A stretch of DNA of 60,000 nucleotides from Owenia fusiformis (GCA_903813345.2 CAIIXF020000007.1:4843730-4903729); one strand, 5' to 3'. Shown: positions 48,601 through 59,372, numbered from the stretch's first letter. Numbers and translations are program-made. Notes: generated from the sequence alone by a model not told the origin.

Positions 48601-51600
48601 AGATGACTTGGGGTCGAATTGACTATGGGTTGATAGGACTTGAAGTTGAATAGGCTAGGGGTTGACTTAGTATGTCAGAAAATCGAGTAATAAGGATCAA
48701 TCGTTCAACCAAGGTGTGTACACTTGATGATATACATGAAACAATAGCTCTACTGCTCCAAATAACTTTTTGTTTATTCAATTTTATAGCTGATAATGGT
48801 GGTAATATAACATTAAACTGTGGTGAGTCTGAAGATACATTGGATGAAACTGTGCCTGAAGCTTGTAATGTGACCAACAACAAATCAATGACACAATCAA
48901 CAACAACAACATCCATCAAGACTGCTACATCAACTATAGTTCCAACTACCTCTGTCTTGACTTCAACTATTCCGAAAAGCCAGGTATTCATTAATGAGGT
49001 TGATTCATGTGCTGACTGGTTGACAAGATAGAGATGCCAAATCTATATCAAATGATGTGATGTAAAACTGAAGAGTTGCTAGAAAACATCACCTGCACAA
49101 AGTAGCAAATCCCAATGAACAAATTCATATTCAATAATCTGTATATGTCACAATATAATATTTACCATCTACTCTATGCTTGATTCTGCACATAATAAAA
49201 AAGACATTAGAGATATATCATAATTACAAAAATTTTAGCATTTGGGTGACCATTTAGGAGTATCAGGCCCAGATTATAAAGACAATACAATATTACTATC
49301 TAATGTAGCACAATTTAACCATAGTTTGAAGACATCTCCAAATTAGAGCATATTCCTGCTTTAGGCAGCCATTTTGAATTTTCTGAAGCTCGAACCAGAA
49401 AAACTAATTCTATCAATTTTCAAATATGAAGAAAAGAGTATTGAAGTTACTTTGTGGACAGACAGAGTGACTGGCAGACATATGGAGGCACTTCATTTGT
49501 TGGGATAATAAACAGGGGATAGAAATGCCTGGATGCCAATCTCAATTTTTGATCCAGAGAGAGGGTGGTGTAATTTTACTTGGTAACCTGTGAGCGTTTT
49601 ATAGTGTTTCCTTATCTAGAAACAGGCTTATCAGATTCCCAGTACATTGGGGAACATCTAATTCTTATAAAATGACAGCTGTCCATCTAGTTTTTCTGTA
49701 ATGTGGGGTTAAGCACAGAAATCTTTTTTTCAGGACACACGCTAATCATGTTATATTTCTTTTTATTAAATGTTTAATTGACAAGGTTAGCCTCCAATCT
49801 GCAAATTTTAGCTTAAAAGTGATAGATAAAAGAAAAAGCCTGTTAATGCCAAATGGCTTGCATCCAGCACATTTTCATTTTGTCTGGTATTTCTTTAAAT
49901 TTCGTCATTTTTCTATTTCCAATCATTTCAAAGCAAAAATTTGCCGACTGAAAGCTGTATTCTTATTCCATACACAAGAAAATTGCATATCTTGTCAATG
50001 AAATGGTAAATAAAAAGAAATCTGACTCAATTTGTGTATTTCCAGGGAAAAAATCAGAGTATTTCCGTGCTTAACCCCACATTACAAAAAATCTAGATGA
50101 ATGACTGTCATTTTATAAGAATTGTGTATTTCTCAATGTACTGGGAATCTGATGAGCCTGTTTCTAGATAAGGAAACACTGTAAAACAATCACAGGCTAC
50201 AGAGTAAAATCACACCTACCTCCCTCTGGATCAAAAATGGAGGTCTGCGTCCAGCATCTCAGTTTGTTCCAGACGAAAATACTAGATGCGTTTCTACCCC
50301 CTGATCATCTATCATCATATGATCTATATTACTATTGTATGGAACATAAGCATATATTAATCAAAAATAATTGTTAACAAGGGATTAACATGCAAAATGT
50401 CATCACCTGCCAATTGTTACATTTGTTACAGAACCCAAACACCAACCGTCAAACGCTGACAACCACAGAAACCAGAATCTCTTCAGAACCAGTAATCTCA
50501 ACACAAACCAACACTTCTGTAACAACAACAGCAGGTTCCATAGTGACTGATCAAACAACTGTTAAAACAACAACAATGGTCACCTCTGTATCAAATATGA
50601 CAGGTGCCTCTGCTAGTGATGCAACAACTGAAACTGACAATGTAGATGGTGAAACTAAAGATACAAAAGATCAAAAAACAGACTTAGGTACATGCTTTTG
50701 TCTTAATTATTTATGCACATCTATTCAAAATATAATTATAATATCCATGATCTAATAAATCATATGTATCACCATTTGACTCACATATATATAACATAAA
50801 ATTTAGTTGTACAGAGTAATACTAATTTCTCCCTGTATGATATATAGTATGTACAAATATCATTGCATATAATATTAGGTTGATGTTTCAGGCCTAATTA
50901 TTGGTTGTGTGTTGGCTGGTATTGTGCTTTGTGTTATTGTGCTGATTCTGGTGATATTCTTGGTCTGCAGACACAAAAAGTTAGTTTAGTAAAAATTCAA
51001 TTGTTAACAATCTATTACAGATATTTCTAAGGAAAAGAATTCTCGAAGTAAAAATTTAAACTTTCCTTGCTTGTTTTTTTCTCAATTACATGCAGAGTAA
51101 CATTGAGTTTCTATATTTCTTCAAGGCAAGACAACCAGGAAAACAATTCTGATGATGAAAACACTGAAATGGATTCTAAACAACACAATAATCTAACTAC
51201 AACCCCAACCCATCTGTACAATGAACATTCATCTTGTGACTCAAATATTGATATAGTTGAAGAGGGACATGACAACTATGCATATGTTGATACTGATATG
51301 TCTAAGACGAGACTCCCACCTGATGGTATGTCTGTTGATGATGATGATGATGGCTATGCTGGTGTTGGAAAACAACAAGTCAAACAACATGTTACATTGG
51401 ATGTTGACTCTAACTATCAAACAGTTAGCATGGATGGTGATGCTATACAGACAGAAGAAGAAATAACAAACAAGAATGAGTCAATGACAGACTTTGAGAA
51501 GATGTATTCTAAGCCTGATAAAATAAAAGGAACAGCAGAGTCAGATATTAATGAACTGACCACTAACAAGAAGGTGTTCGACATGGACTCTTCAGGTACT

Positions 51601-52605
51601 GAGTCTGGAAAATCCCCCAATACTCCAATCCCAATTAAACCCAAAAGAACAAAATCAAAACCACCTACAATTCATAATAAGCCACCAATATCCCTGAACA
51701 AACCATCTTTTACAAACAATCAGACAACCCCAAACAATAACATTTATACAAGTGTACAAAAGCCAAAGGTTGCTCAAAAACCATTGATTGAAACCCAAGA
51801 AAAGAATACAACAGTTGAAAGCCCTGTGATACCTGGTAAAGCATGGGGCGATCAAAATTACAGTGATATTACACTGAATGATGACCTATTAGGCAAAGAA
51901 AATATGGGTGATGGTATTAAACAAGATGATATAGAAGAAAATCCTGACAATGATATTGATGTAAATAAATATGAACCTTTATCTGGTTATGAGATGGTGG
52001 AACCAAGGGAAATGAAATCAAAGCCATCTACAGTTGCTTTTAAACCACCAATTTCCCCAAACAAACCACTGAATGTTAATACTGTAATAAATCCCAACAA
52101 TAATGTATATGCAAGTGTCCAAAAGCCACAGGTTTCCCCTAAGCCAGTTATGATAACACAGGAAAGCGAGACAACATATGCAACACCTGGGATACCTGAT
52201 AAAGCATGGGGCGACCAAAACTACAGTGATATTACATTAAAAGATCCTCCCGAGGGCACTGATATTATGGGTGCCAGTATCAAACACGATGAGGAAGACA
52301 GTGATAAAAACAAACCTCTAAATGGCTGCCAAATGATTGACAATGATATCTATAATGCAAAAGATGACGAAAACATATACAATGACATTGACCAGGATGA
52401 TGAATATAAAAACAATAGAGCTGGTAAAATCTTAAATGACAATAACAATGCTGATTTAATTGAAAATGACATATATAGTCAAGTTAATGAAGATACTGAG
52501 GACATTGAACTTGCTGAAAATGATATTTATAACAGTATTGAAAAGGATATTAATGATGTTGATTTGGTTGTAAATGATATTTATACTTCAGACTCTGTAG
52601 TTTAA
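45628..52605 (+). CDS. Receptor gene 4: lectin-like/CUB-like transmembrane protein with YxxV/I and proline-rich tail
   Basis: Exons 45628-45694, 45992-46291, 47792-48166, 48790-48983, 50432-50687, 50892-50979, 51126-52605; 2760 nt, 919 residues. Ectodomain plan and phases equal genes 1 and 2: signal peptide MGQKWSETFLVTLI; lectin-like AACSGAEIAGECG...CKDMTTKYISLDYEC; second domain CESNKTITANEIHILNMDYP; a longer Thr-rich mucin-like stalk; TM LIIGCVLAGIVLCVIVLILV. The tail of about 492 residues differs: it starts like the others (RQDNQENNSDDENTEMD) but then has a two-copy module of about 95 residues (KPPISxNKP, VYASVQKP/IYTSVQKP, KAWGDQNYSDITL) and C-terminal IYSQV, IYNSI and IYTSD motifs. Tyr-x-x-V/I and PxxP suggest SH2 and SH3 partners (inference). 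A 10-codon upstream ORF at 45617 overlaps the start. Confidence 0.85.
46376..47094. mobile_element. 719-bp non-autonomous DNA transposon with 8-bp target duplication
   Basis: Flanked by CTTTAACC at 46368-46375 and 47095-47102. Ends are imperfect inverted repeats (AGCATACG against AGCATTCG; further in, CCCAGGACCC on both sides). An 8-bp duplication is typical of hAT-type elements. No ORF. Lies in the gene 4 intron between the lectin and second-domain exons. Confidence 0.8.
48578..48670 (+). repeat. GGGGTCGAGTTGACTAAGGG minisatellite
   Basis: About four degenerate copies of a 22-25 bp GGGTTGA-rich unit upstream of the gene 4 stalk exon. Confidence 0.65.
49092..49511. mobile_element. Short relative of repeats A/B in gene 4 intron
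   Basis: Starts AAAGTAGCAAATCCCAATGA and ends TTTGTTGGGATAAT, with a degenerate GGACAGACAGAG run before the end and a GGCAGCCATTTTGAATTTTC core, the same plan as repeats A and B. Confidence 0.65.
49513..50303. mobile_element. 791-bp foldback element with more than 200-bp inverted arms
   Basis: Begins CAGGGGATAGAAATGC and ends GCGTTTCTACCCCCTG. The arms pair through TTTCCTTATCTAGAAACAGG, GATTCCCAGTACATTG and GTAATGTGGGGTTAAGCAC. The CAGGGG tip is hAT-like, but no target duplication is visible. Inside the gene 4 intron, 130 bp before a stalk exon. Confidence 0.8.
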
Positions 52606-52741
52606 AATAAATACACACCAATGTAACTAAAACTATAACAAAACATAATAATAACTTGTACAGTAAAAAAGAATATTGTTTAGTTGTTCTCTTTAAAGGA
52701 TTTCTCCGATGATTATGTGTCTTGTAGTGTCTGTCAAATGC

Positions 52742-53220
52742 AACTGCCAGCTTGATTACAATTTGATGCCCAACTCATTTAAATATGAATAGTAACTGCT
52801 ATGCATTCTGTTGCTGCAAGCTATCCAGTCAAAATTGATTGTTGAATGCAAGTGTTAACTCAAAAATGTTTCTACTAATGTCAGTGAAATGACAGCATTT
52901 GTCCCTATTATAAGCCCTAACTATTTGATCTTTAAAGATAGACTGTGATGACAAAGTAAACTATGCAAATTATCCCCAAGCTTCTAAAAGACCATTGGTA
53001 AGGTGGGATCAATCTTGAAAACTATGAGAGTTTAGGATGTAGAAAAAATTTCCCCAAGATACCTGGAGCTTTAGTAGAAGGGTTAGGTCAAATGTTTTTA
53101 TGTCTTCTATTCATATTATTTCCTTTTTTTCATTCAAAACACTGTTTTATCATATATGGTACAAAGGAGGATGGAAAGTATCGCAACAGATTTCGGGCAG
53201 TCATATGGTAGAGTTTGGCT
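52742..53220 (+). repeat. 479-bp direct repeat, copy 1
   Basis: Matches 53460-53938 with only about two substitutions seen (one A/C near 52863, one C/T near 53063). Starts AACTGCCAGCTTGATTAC and ends GTAGAGTTTGGCT. The intervening 239 bp is unique. Confidence 0.93.
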
Positions 53221-53459
53221 ATTTTCTGAGGATTTAAACTGGTGCATATGTAAGGCCAATGCATAACCTCCAGGAAAAGCACTCATAGAGAATATAAAAT
53301 AACTTCGACTTTCAGACAGGAAAGATGCAAACAACACACCCACATGTTTTTCTGAAATGTTGTCCTGATTTTCAACCCCTTCCACTCCTGCTTTTTCAAT
53401 TTTTGTTGCATCAATATGTTGTGTTTTGACACACAGTTAACTCCTTTAAAGGAATAGGT

Positions 53460-53938
53460 AACTGCCAGCTTGATTACAATTTGATGCCCAACTCATTTAA
53501 ATATGAATAGTAACTGCTATGCATTCTGTTGCTGCAAGCTATCCAGTCAAAATTGATTGTTGAATGCAAGTGTTAACTCACAAATGTTTCTACTAATGTC
53601 AGTGAAATGACAGCATTTGTCCCTATTATAAGCCCTAACTATTTGATCTTTAAAGATAGACTGTGATGACAAAGTAAACTATGCAAATTATCCCCAAGCT
53701 TCTAAAAGACCATTGGTAAGGTGGGATCAATCTTGAAAACTATGAGAGTTTAGGATGTAGAAAAAATTTCCCCAAGATACTTGGAGCTTTAGTAGAAGGG
53801 TTAGGTCAAATGTTTTTATGTCTTCTATTCATATTATTTCCTTTTTTTCATTCAAAACACTGTTTTATCATATATGGTACAAAGGAGGATGGAAAGTATC
53901 GCAACAGATTTCGGGCAGTCATATGGTAGAGTTTGGCT
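53460..53938 (+). repeat. 479-bp direct repeat, copy 2
   Basis: Second copy of 52742-53220, offset 718 bp. Terminal TG...CA, PBS and PPT signals of an LTR are absent, so a local duplication is more likely than an LTR pair. Confidence 0.93.
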
Positions 53939-54613
53939 CTAATGAAAGTCATTCATAAATAGAAATATGTTCCTCCAAGATGTGGCAGCAAAATGAAATA
54001 TCCAAGGAGACGATTTAATTGCCCTATATATCGTTCAAAGTCGTAATTTCGTCGTTTAAATGGTAGTTTCATTCCCTATTAAGATGAAACAGAGCTGTAA
54101 TTATTTGCACAAAAAATTGGGATTTATGTTACACTGCATGAAAATAAAGTTTCCTTGGGTGTGAACAGAAATGTTCTGGACTCGGTTCCTGGTGATCAGA
54201 TGGTCCCAGTAGAACCGTGGTGCCAAATACCGCGGTTAACTGAACAGAACCGTGATCGACCATTCTCTCATGTTTACCCTTATCAAAAATGGGCTATTTC
54301 TAAAATATTCTCATCTTCAAAATTTTTTGATAAGTTAGAAATTTCCTTTTTTGGTGACCATTCTTTTTTTTTGCTCAAATCTCAAAATATTCCAGTGCAT
54401 CTTTCTGACTGCCTGATGGATGAACTGGTAGATGGATGGATGAAAGAAAGGTTTTAATATATCCCTTCATTCAAAAAACAATAAACAAAATATATAAACA
54501 TATTATGCTTAAAATTTGGTGACAGAGTCATACATTGATTGGATAAAAAATATGTTTAAATAGCAACAAAGAATAGCATGCTAAAACATATTTAAGTGAG
54601 ATTGTGATTGAAT

Positions 54614-54668
54614 AGTTGGATGTACAAATAAAAAGTGTGCTTGGGAAATAATTTTAGCAATACTTCCT
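54614..54668 (+). promoter_or_regulatory. Conserved upstream block of orphan gene 5
   Basis: GTTGGATGTACAAATAAAAA, GGGAAATAATTTTAGCAA and ACTTCCT (54662-54668) in the same order as at genes 2 and 4, 77 bp before the ATG at 54745. Confidence 0.45.
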
Positions 54669-54744
54669 TGTTGAAGTTTTCACATAAGATACCTGCAACT
54701 CTAAAACATATCTAAATGGTGTTATGTTTACTATGTGATTCAAG

Positions 54745-54811
54745 ATGGGATCTAAATGCTGCAAAATGCTATATGTCATAGTGATTATTGGAAGTTTTCT
54801 TTTTCTCTCAG
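54745..54811 (+). pseudogene. Gene 5: orphan signal-peptide exon of the receptor family
   Basis: A 67-nt exon, MGSKCCKMLYVIVIIGSFLF then a phase-1 GT donor (gtacag), exactly the length and phase of exon 1 in genes 2, 4 and 6. No lectin exon follows before the next exon 1 at 56361, so the locus is either a remnant or an alternative first exon for gene 6. Confidence 0.7.
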
Positions 54812-56360
54812 GTACAGTTTATATATTTATTTTTGTAATGACCAAACATTCTGAAATTCATCATGTCGTATTAGAAGAAATACTTTGATAATGTTTCTTC
54901 AGCTAATCTTCAACTTTATAAAGAGTTTGGATATTTCATCAAGACTAGCATATATTTTCATTATCTACAAAGAAACCCCCTGGATGAACATTATTTAGCT
55001 AAAATTCCTCTTGAAACGTGGTGGATCTTAAAAAAGCTATAAGCGGACTCCCTTTATAGATGCTTTGAACTGAATTTACGTTTCTCAATGCTGAAATTGA
55101 TAGTTTATACATACATTTTAAGAAAATAGGTATGTCGGAGAAGGTGTTAAGCTAAATATTGACCTGATAGCTCAGAAAAAATAAAAATTTTCAAATTTTC
55201 TCTCTACTGTCCGTGTTGCCCCTTTAATTTGTATAACTAACTGATACAAAGGGGTAACATGAAAAATGAACCACTAAAACTGATGAATATTCAAGTTTAA
55301 GGAAACTTTCTTAATACCAGTACCATGTTATCTGACCCAAATGAGCCACTTGGTGGTGAAACTGGTAATATAACTACCTACACGCATCTGAGTTATGAAT
55401 CACTTTGAGTGAATTTCTAGTCTATAAGAATAAGTGTAAGTAAGAGTAATTAGTACTTTTGTCATCCCTGGTTGGTGTTTTAGGGCATGGTCAATCCTTT
55501 CCCACGCAGCTGAAAAACTGTTACACATATTGAATTAGCCTCAATTTTTAGTTTCCGGATTTTTGACAATAGAAATGATGAAATATTAATCCATTAATGA
55601 AATCAAATAAATGAAAACTTGAATGGTTGAGCTTACATGATTCAAATTGGTGTTAAATGCTAAAATACAAAATTTTCTCCATGTATATAAGTATATACAT
55701 GGAATGACTAAATAAGAAAATAAGACTAATGAGTACTACTAGCTACAGTATTTGTATAATATACTACGCATACAGTAAATGGAACAATTAAGGATTTAAG
55801 CTCAGGGGCATTGTATGCTAAATCATTCCAATGAAGGTGTTGCTTCAAAATCTTTGCATGACTGCGCAGCTCACAATGCATTAAGTCTTGGGCTTAAATT
55901 CTTTTCACACATTGCAAAATATTGTCACAAAATCACATAAAAGATACAAAATCACCAAAAGAACACAGTTTCAATGAAACAAGTCAAGTTGACAAAGCAT
56001 CAATTTCAATCTGGAGAGATAAGTTGTCAACATGACAACTGTTTAACAGGTGACCTTGGATGCAGTGATTGGTGATCTAACGCGCTGCAGTTATATGAAA
56101 TACTTTGTTTTGATTGGCTGGAATCGGACACACCTTGCCTAGCTATGTATGAATATGCTGAAGAGTCATACAATATATAACTATATTATAAAGAACAACA
56201 TTTACAAAAGTTTGTTTGAATGTCAACATGACCAAGGTGTTTGAATAAACATTTATAAAGAGAATTTATAAATATATTTTCAACACATATTCAAACCTGA
56301 GGATTTCACATATTTTTCCTTGTACCCTAAAACAAGTTAACAATGATTTGATAATTCAAA
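54812..56360. other. Region between orphan exon 1 and gene 6
   Basis: No lectin, second-domain or TM exon found. Holds a dispersed repeat (about 55240-55400) also seen at 21440-21680; otherwise AT-rich with nothing recognisable. Confidence 0.55.
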
Positions 56361-57108
56361 ATGGGACAAAAAGGCAGCAAGGAAGTACTTTTCATATTTT
56401 TGATTGGATGTTTTGTCATTTACTCAGGTAATGGATACTAGTAAACATTTAACTTCCCTATTAGTGACAAAAAGTTCTCATAGGTGTTTGGTATTGATAA
56501 AATTAATGACAATACATATCAAAAGGATTTCTTTATCAGAATAATTGGTCAACAGGACTAATGAGAAAATACAGAATTAGCTTTAATAGAGGGAAGGAGG
56601 ACTGATCATGGAGATGGGGTGGGGGTGTAAACTAATGCTAACAGAAAATGTCAATTCATACTGAAGAAAATTGAAATAACTGTCACACTTTGTTAACCAA
56701 TATTGTACAAAATATGACGTTAAAATACAAAAAAACAAAATTGCCTTCCCAGTCTACTTTTTTTTCTACTGTAGTCTACTGAGTTCTATTAAAAGATTAA
56801 CTTTCTTTCAGCCTATGTAGCTACTGATGGTGTTATACCTGCTGCATGTTCTGGTGCAAAAATAGCAGGAGAATGTGGACCAACTGAACTACTAAAGCTT
56901 ACAAGTTACATCCAAGGGTCAAATAACAGTACCACTTGTAATGCCAATGATGAGAATGATTGTAGAGACAAGGAGTGTGAAACAAGAAAATTCTATGCAG
57001 GCTTCCTCAGCCAAAATATGAGTACCTTTTCTGGAAAAGTTCCAGACTTCGATACTATATGTAAACTGAGAAGCAAATACATTTCATTGAAGTATCACTG
57101 TATACCAG
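56361..57108 (+). CDS. Receptor gene 6: signal-peptide and lectin-like exons only (partial)
   Basis: Exon 1 56361-56427 (MGQKGSKEVLFIFLIGCFVI, phase-1 donor) and exon 2 56812-57108 (AACSGAKIAGECGPTELLKL ... NDCRDKECETRKF ... CKLRSKYISLKYHC, donor gtaata). The lectin-like exon is 297 nt, one codon shorter, and gains a cysteine at KECET, so it is the most divergent copy. No second-domain exon appears in the remaining 2.9 kb, which is filled with mobile DNA. The gene may continue beyond 60 kb or be broken. Confidence 0.75.
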
Positions 57109-57137
57109 GTAATATTCAGTCTCATTATACTATTAAG

Positions 57138-57571
57138 GGGTGTATACACTGGCAGGAGAAATACTTGAAATGGGGGTCGAAAAGGCCAAAATGGTTGAAA
57201 TGAAAGAGAATTGATTGAAATGCTTGAAACGACAAAACAGGCGAAAGCAGCGAAACAGTAATTTTATTTTTCAAGATGTATTGATTGAAATGATTGAAAC
57301 GGTTGAAAAGCCCCAGCGAAATGCTTGAAAAGAAAAACGTGCATGTTCGTTTTTCTTTTCAATCGTTTCGCCCGTCGTATGCTTGAAATGCTTGAAACAG
57401 CGAAAGAGGCACAAACAGCGAAACTTTAATTTCAAAGGCAAATCGATTGAAACGTTTGAAATGCTCAAAATGATGTAAGCATTGATACGTAGGAAATGAT
57501 GCAAGCATTGAAACCACTTAATTGATTGAAACGATTGAAACAATTGAAATGCTATTTACAGTGTATACAGG
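57138..57571. mobile_element. Palindromic-ended element made of TTGAAA repeats
   Basis: TGTATACACTG at about 57141 and CAGTGTATACA at about 57560 form inverted ends, with GGGG and its mirror just outside. The interior is about 400 bp of degenerate TGATTGAAACG / GCTTGAAATG / GCGAAACAG motifs in both orientations. Confidence 0.65.
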
Positions 57572-57624
57572 GGTTTACTCTAGTTTTAACATCAGTCACT
57601 AGGGCAGAGCATTTGTACTGAAAG

Positions 57625-57960
57625 GAGCGTTTTCAGTACAAATATGTACTGAAAAATGTACTGAATTTTTAAGTATATTTTTCAGTATAAATATGTACTG
57701 AAAAATATACTTAAAATTTCAGTGCAAATTTCAGTATAAATATGTACTGAAAAATGTACTGAAATTTTAAGTACATTTTTCAGTATATATTTATACTGAA
57801 AAATATACTGAATTTTAAGTGTGATTTTAAGTGCAAATATGTACTTAAAAATATACTGAAATTTAAGTGTGATTTTAAGTGCAAATATGTACTGAAAAAT
57901 ATACTGAAATTTAAGGGCATATTTAAGTGTAAATTTATACTGAAAAATATACTTAGATTT
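57625..57960. repeat. AT-rich satellite: TGTACTGAAAAATATACTGAA units
   Basis: About eight to ten imperfect units in which TACTGAAAAATATACT and TTTTCAGTATAAATATGTA alternate, so many units are self-complementary. Follows the TTGAAA element directly. Confidence 0.85.
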
Positions 57961-58188
57961 TGAATTACGACATCCTCCTGACTTTGACATCTATACCATG
58001 GATTTTGCTATACTCGAACAAATGAGGTTCTATGTTCATGTTATATATTTTAATTTTGATATCAATTAAAGCAGATATGAAATGGTGTTTTTTAACCTTA
58101 AGGAATCAATATAATTTTTTGATAAATGTATTTGGACATGTTTTCTCATCAGTAGTGCGAAAACTATTTCACTCTAACGATCGTTATA

Positions 58189-59155
58189 CAGGGTGACAAA
58201 AAAAAACTGGAACCCACTTAAGTCTTGATAACTTCGTCAATATTGCATATTGAGCTTAGTTATTGGGTACATGTATAGTCAACTGAATGTATGACAAGAT
58301 GATAAAGTTTTAGCATTATAGCTCAATTAGTCTCCAAATGAGGCACGATTAGATAATGTGCTCCAAATGTGCACCACAACGTTGGATGCAGAGCTGGATT
58401 CTTCTTGCAAAATTGTCCATGACCCGACTGCATTCATATCTGTCTATCTCTCTAATTAGTCTTCCAATGTTGAGTTTGAGGTCATCAATGGTCAGTGGAC
58501 TATCTGTATACACATTATCCTTGAGATACCTCCACAGATAAAAATTTGGGGGTTCAAATCAGGGGAGTGGAGGGGGGGGGCAGATGTGGCGGGTATGGTG
58601 ACTGATTAATTGATCACCAAAGTGAGCCTGAAGCCATCGAATGGACTCATTTGAGGTGTGGGGTGTGGCACCATCTTGTTGGAACCATTGCTGGTCCCTT
58701 CTCAAGTCACGTCGTCTACCCAGCGCTCTCCAAAACTTTTGAACGTTAGGAATGTAACGTTCTGAGTTGACTGTTGAGTTGTCTTGAGTTCTGACAGACC
58801 TCTCTCTCCCCGAATAGGTTGGTTTACCATCACTTTTCTTCTTTGTTGGTTTTACAGTTCCTTCTGAATCAAACTTCTGTACAAGCCTAAAGATCTGTGA
58901 CTTGCAAGGGGCTCTTCTTGCCCTGTGATCTCTCATATAGGCAGTTTGTCTTTTTGTCTCGATATACTTTCTCACAATATAAGTATTTTCTTCTGTCGTC
59001 CATGGCATGATTTATATCTAAGCTACAGTACTCATTATTATGTCATTTTGTCATGCATTCAGTCTAGTTTCTACCCTGAAGAAATGAAGAATGTAGGTAT
59101 AATACTTTCTGAGAAATTTTATGATTTATGGGTTCCAGTTTTTTTTGTCACCCTG
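58189..59155 (-). mobile_element. Internally deleted mariner-like transposon (967 bp) with TA duplications
   Basis: Terminal inverted repeats CAGGGTGACAAAAAAAAACT (58189) and its complement ending CACCCTG (59155), 26-27 bp long, flanked by TA at 58187-58188 and 59156-59157. The inside carries a broken transposase on the - strand. The sharp ends indicate a fairly recent, non-autonomous copy. Confidence 0.9.
58330..59008 (-). pseudogene. Broken mariner/IS630-type transposase (DUF4817-like HTH plus DDE remnant)
   Basis: From ATG at 59008 the frame reads MPWTTEENTYIVRKYIETKR, the helix-turn-helix start typical of mariner-like transposases with a DUF4817-type N-terminus. It continues to FQQDGATPHTSNESIRWLQA, which carries the second catalytic Asp (QQDGA). 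The segment with the first Asp is missing. Near 58575 a run of C residues shifts the frame and ends the ORF at 58559; further down the SPDLNP motif and the C-terminal helices (LTIDDLKLNIGRL) continue in other frames. At least one deletion and two frameshifts make it inactive. Confidence 0.85.
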
Positions 59156-59196
59156 TAGCTGCTTAATAAGCAATATTCGAATTGGTTGTGACGTTA

Positions 59197-59372
59197 TTGG
59201 CCCCCACGTGATCTCTCACTGGTCCCCACGTGGCCCATAACGTCATAATGCCAAAATGTTTTGTTTTGGTTTACACAACAATCCTATGGTTGCCGTGACG
59301 TTGTGATTACTAAGGAACCAATAAACCAAAGCTATATTTTGTATATGACGTTACTTATCACGTGGGGGCCAA
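59197..59372. mobile_element. 176-bp palindromic MITE (GGCCCCCACGTGAT ends)
   Basis: TTGGCCCCCACGTGAT (59197-59212) and ATCACGTGGGGGCCAA (59357-59372) are perfect 16-bp inverted repeats. Inside and around are several TGACGTTA / TAACGTCA motifs and a second CCCCACGTGG. No ORF; no target duplication recognised. Confidence 0.75.

Larger units (their letters stand above)
52606..54613. other. Region downstream of gene 4, with a 479-bp direct repeat
   Basis: AATAAA overlaps the stop region (52606-52611). The rest holds the 479-bp direct repeats and no supported gene. Confidence 0.55.

Noticed and set aside
52742-53938. LTR retrotransposon formed by the 479-bp direct repeats
   Set aside because: The repeats do not begin TG and end CA, and no primer-binding site or purine tract borders the 239-bp spacer.
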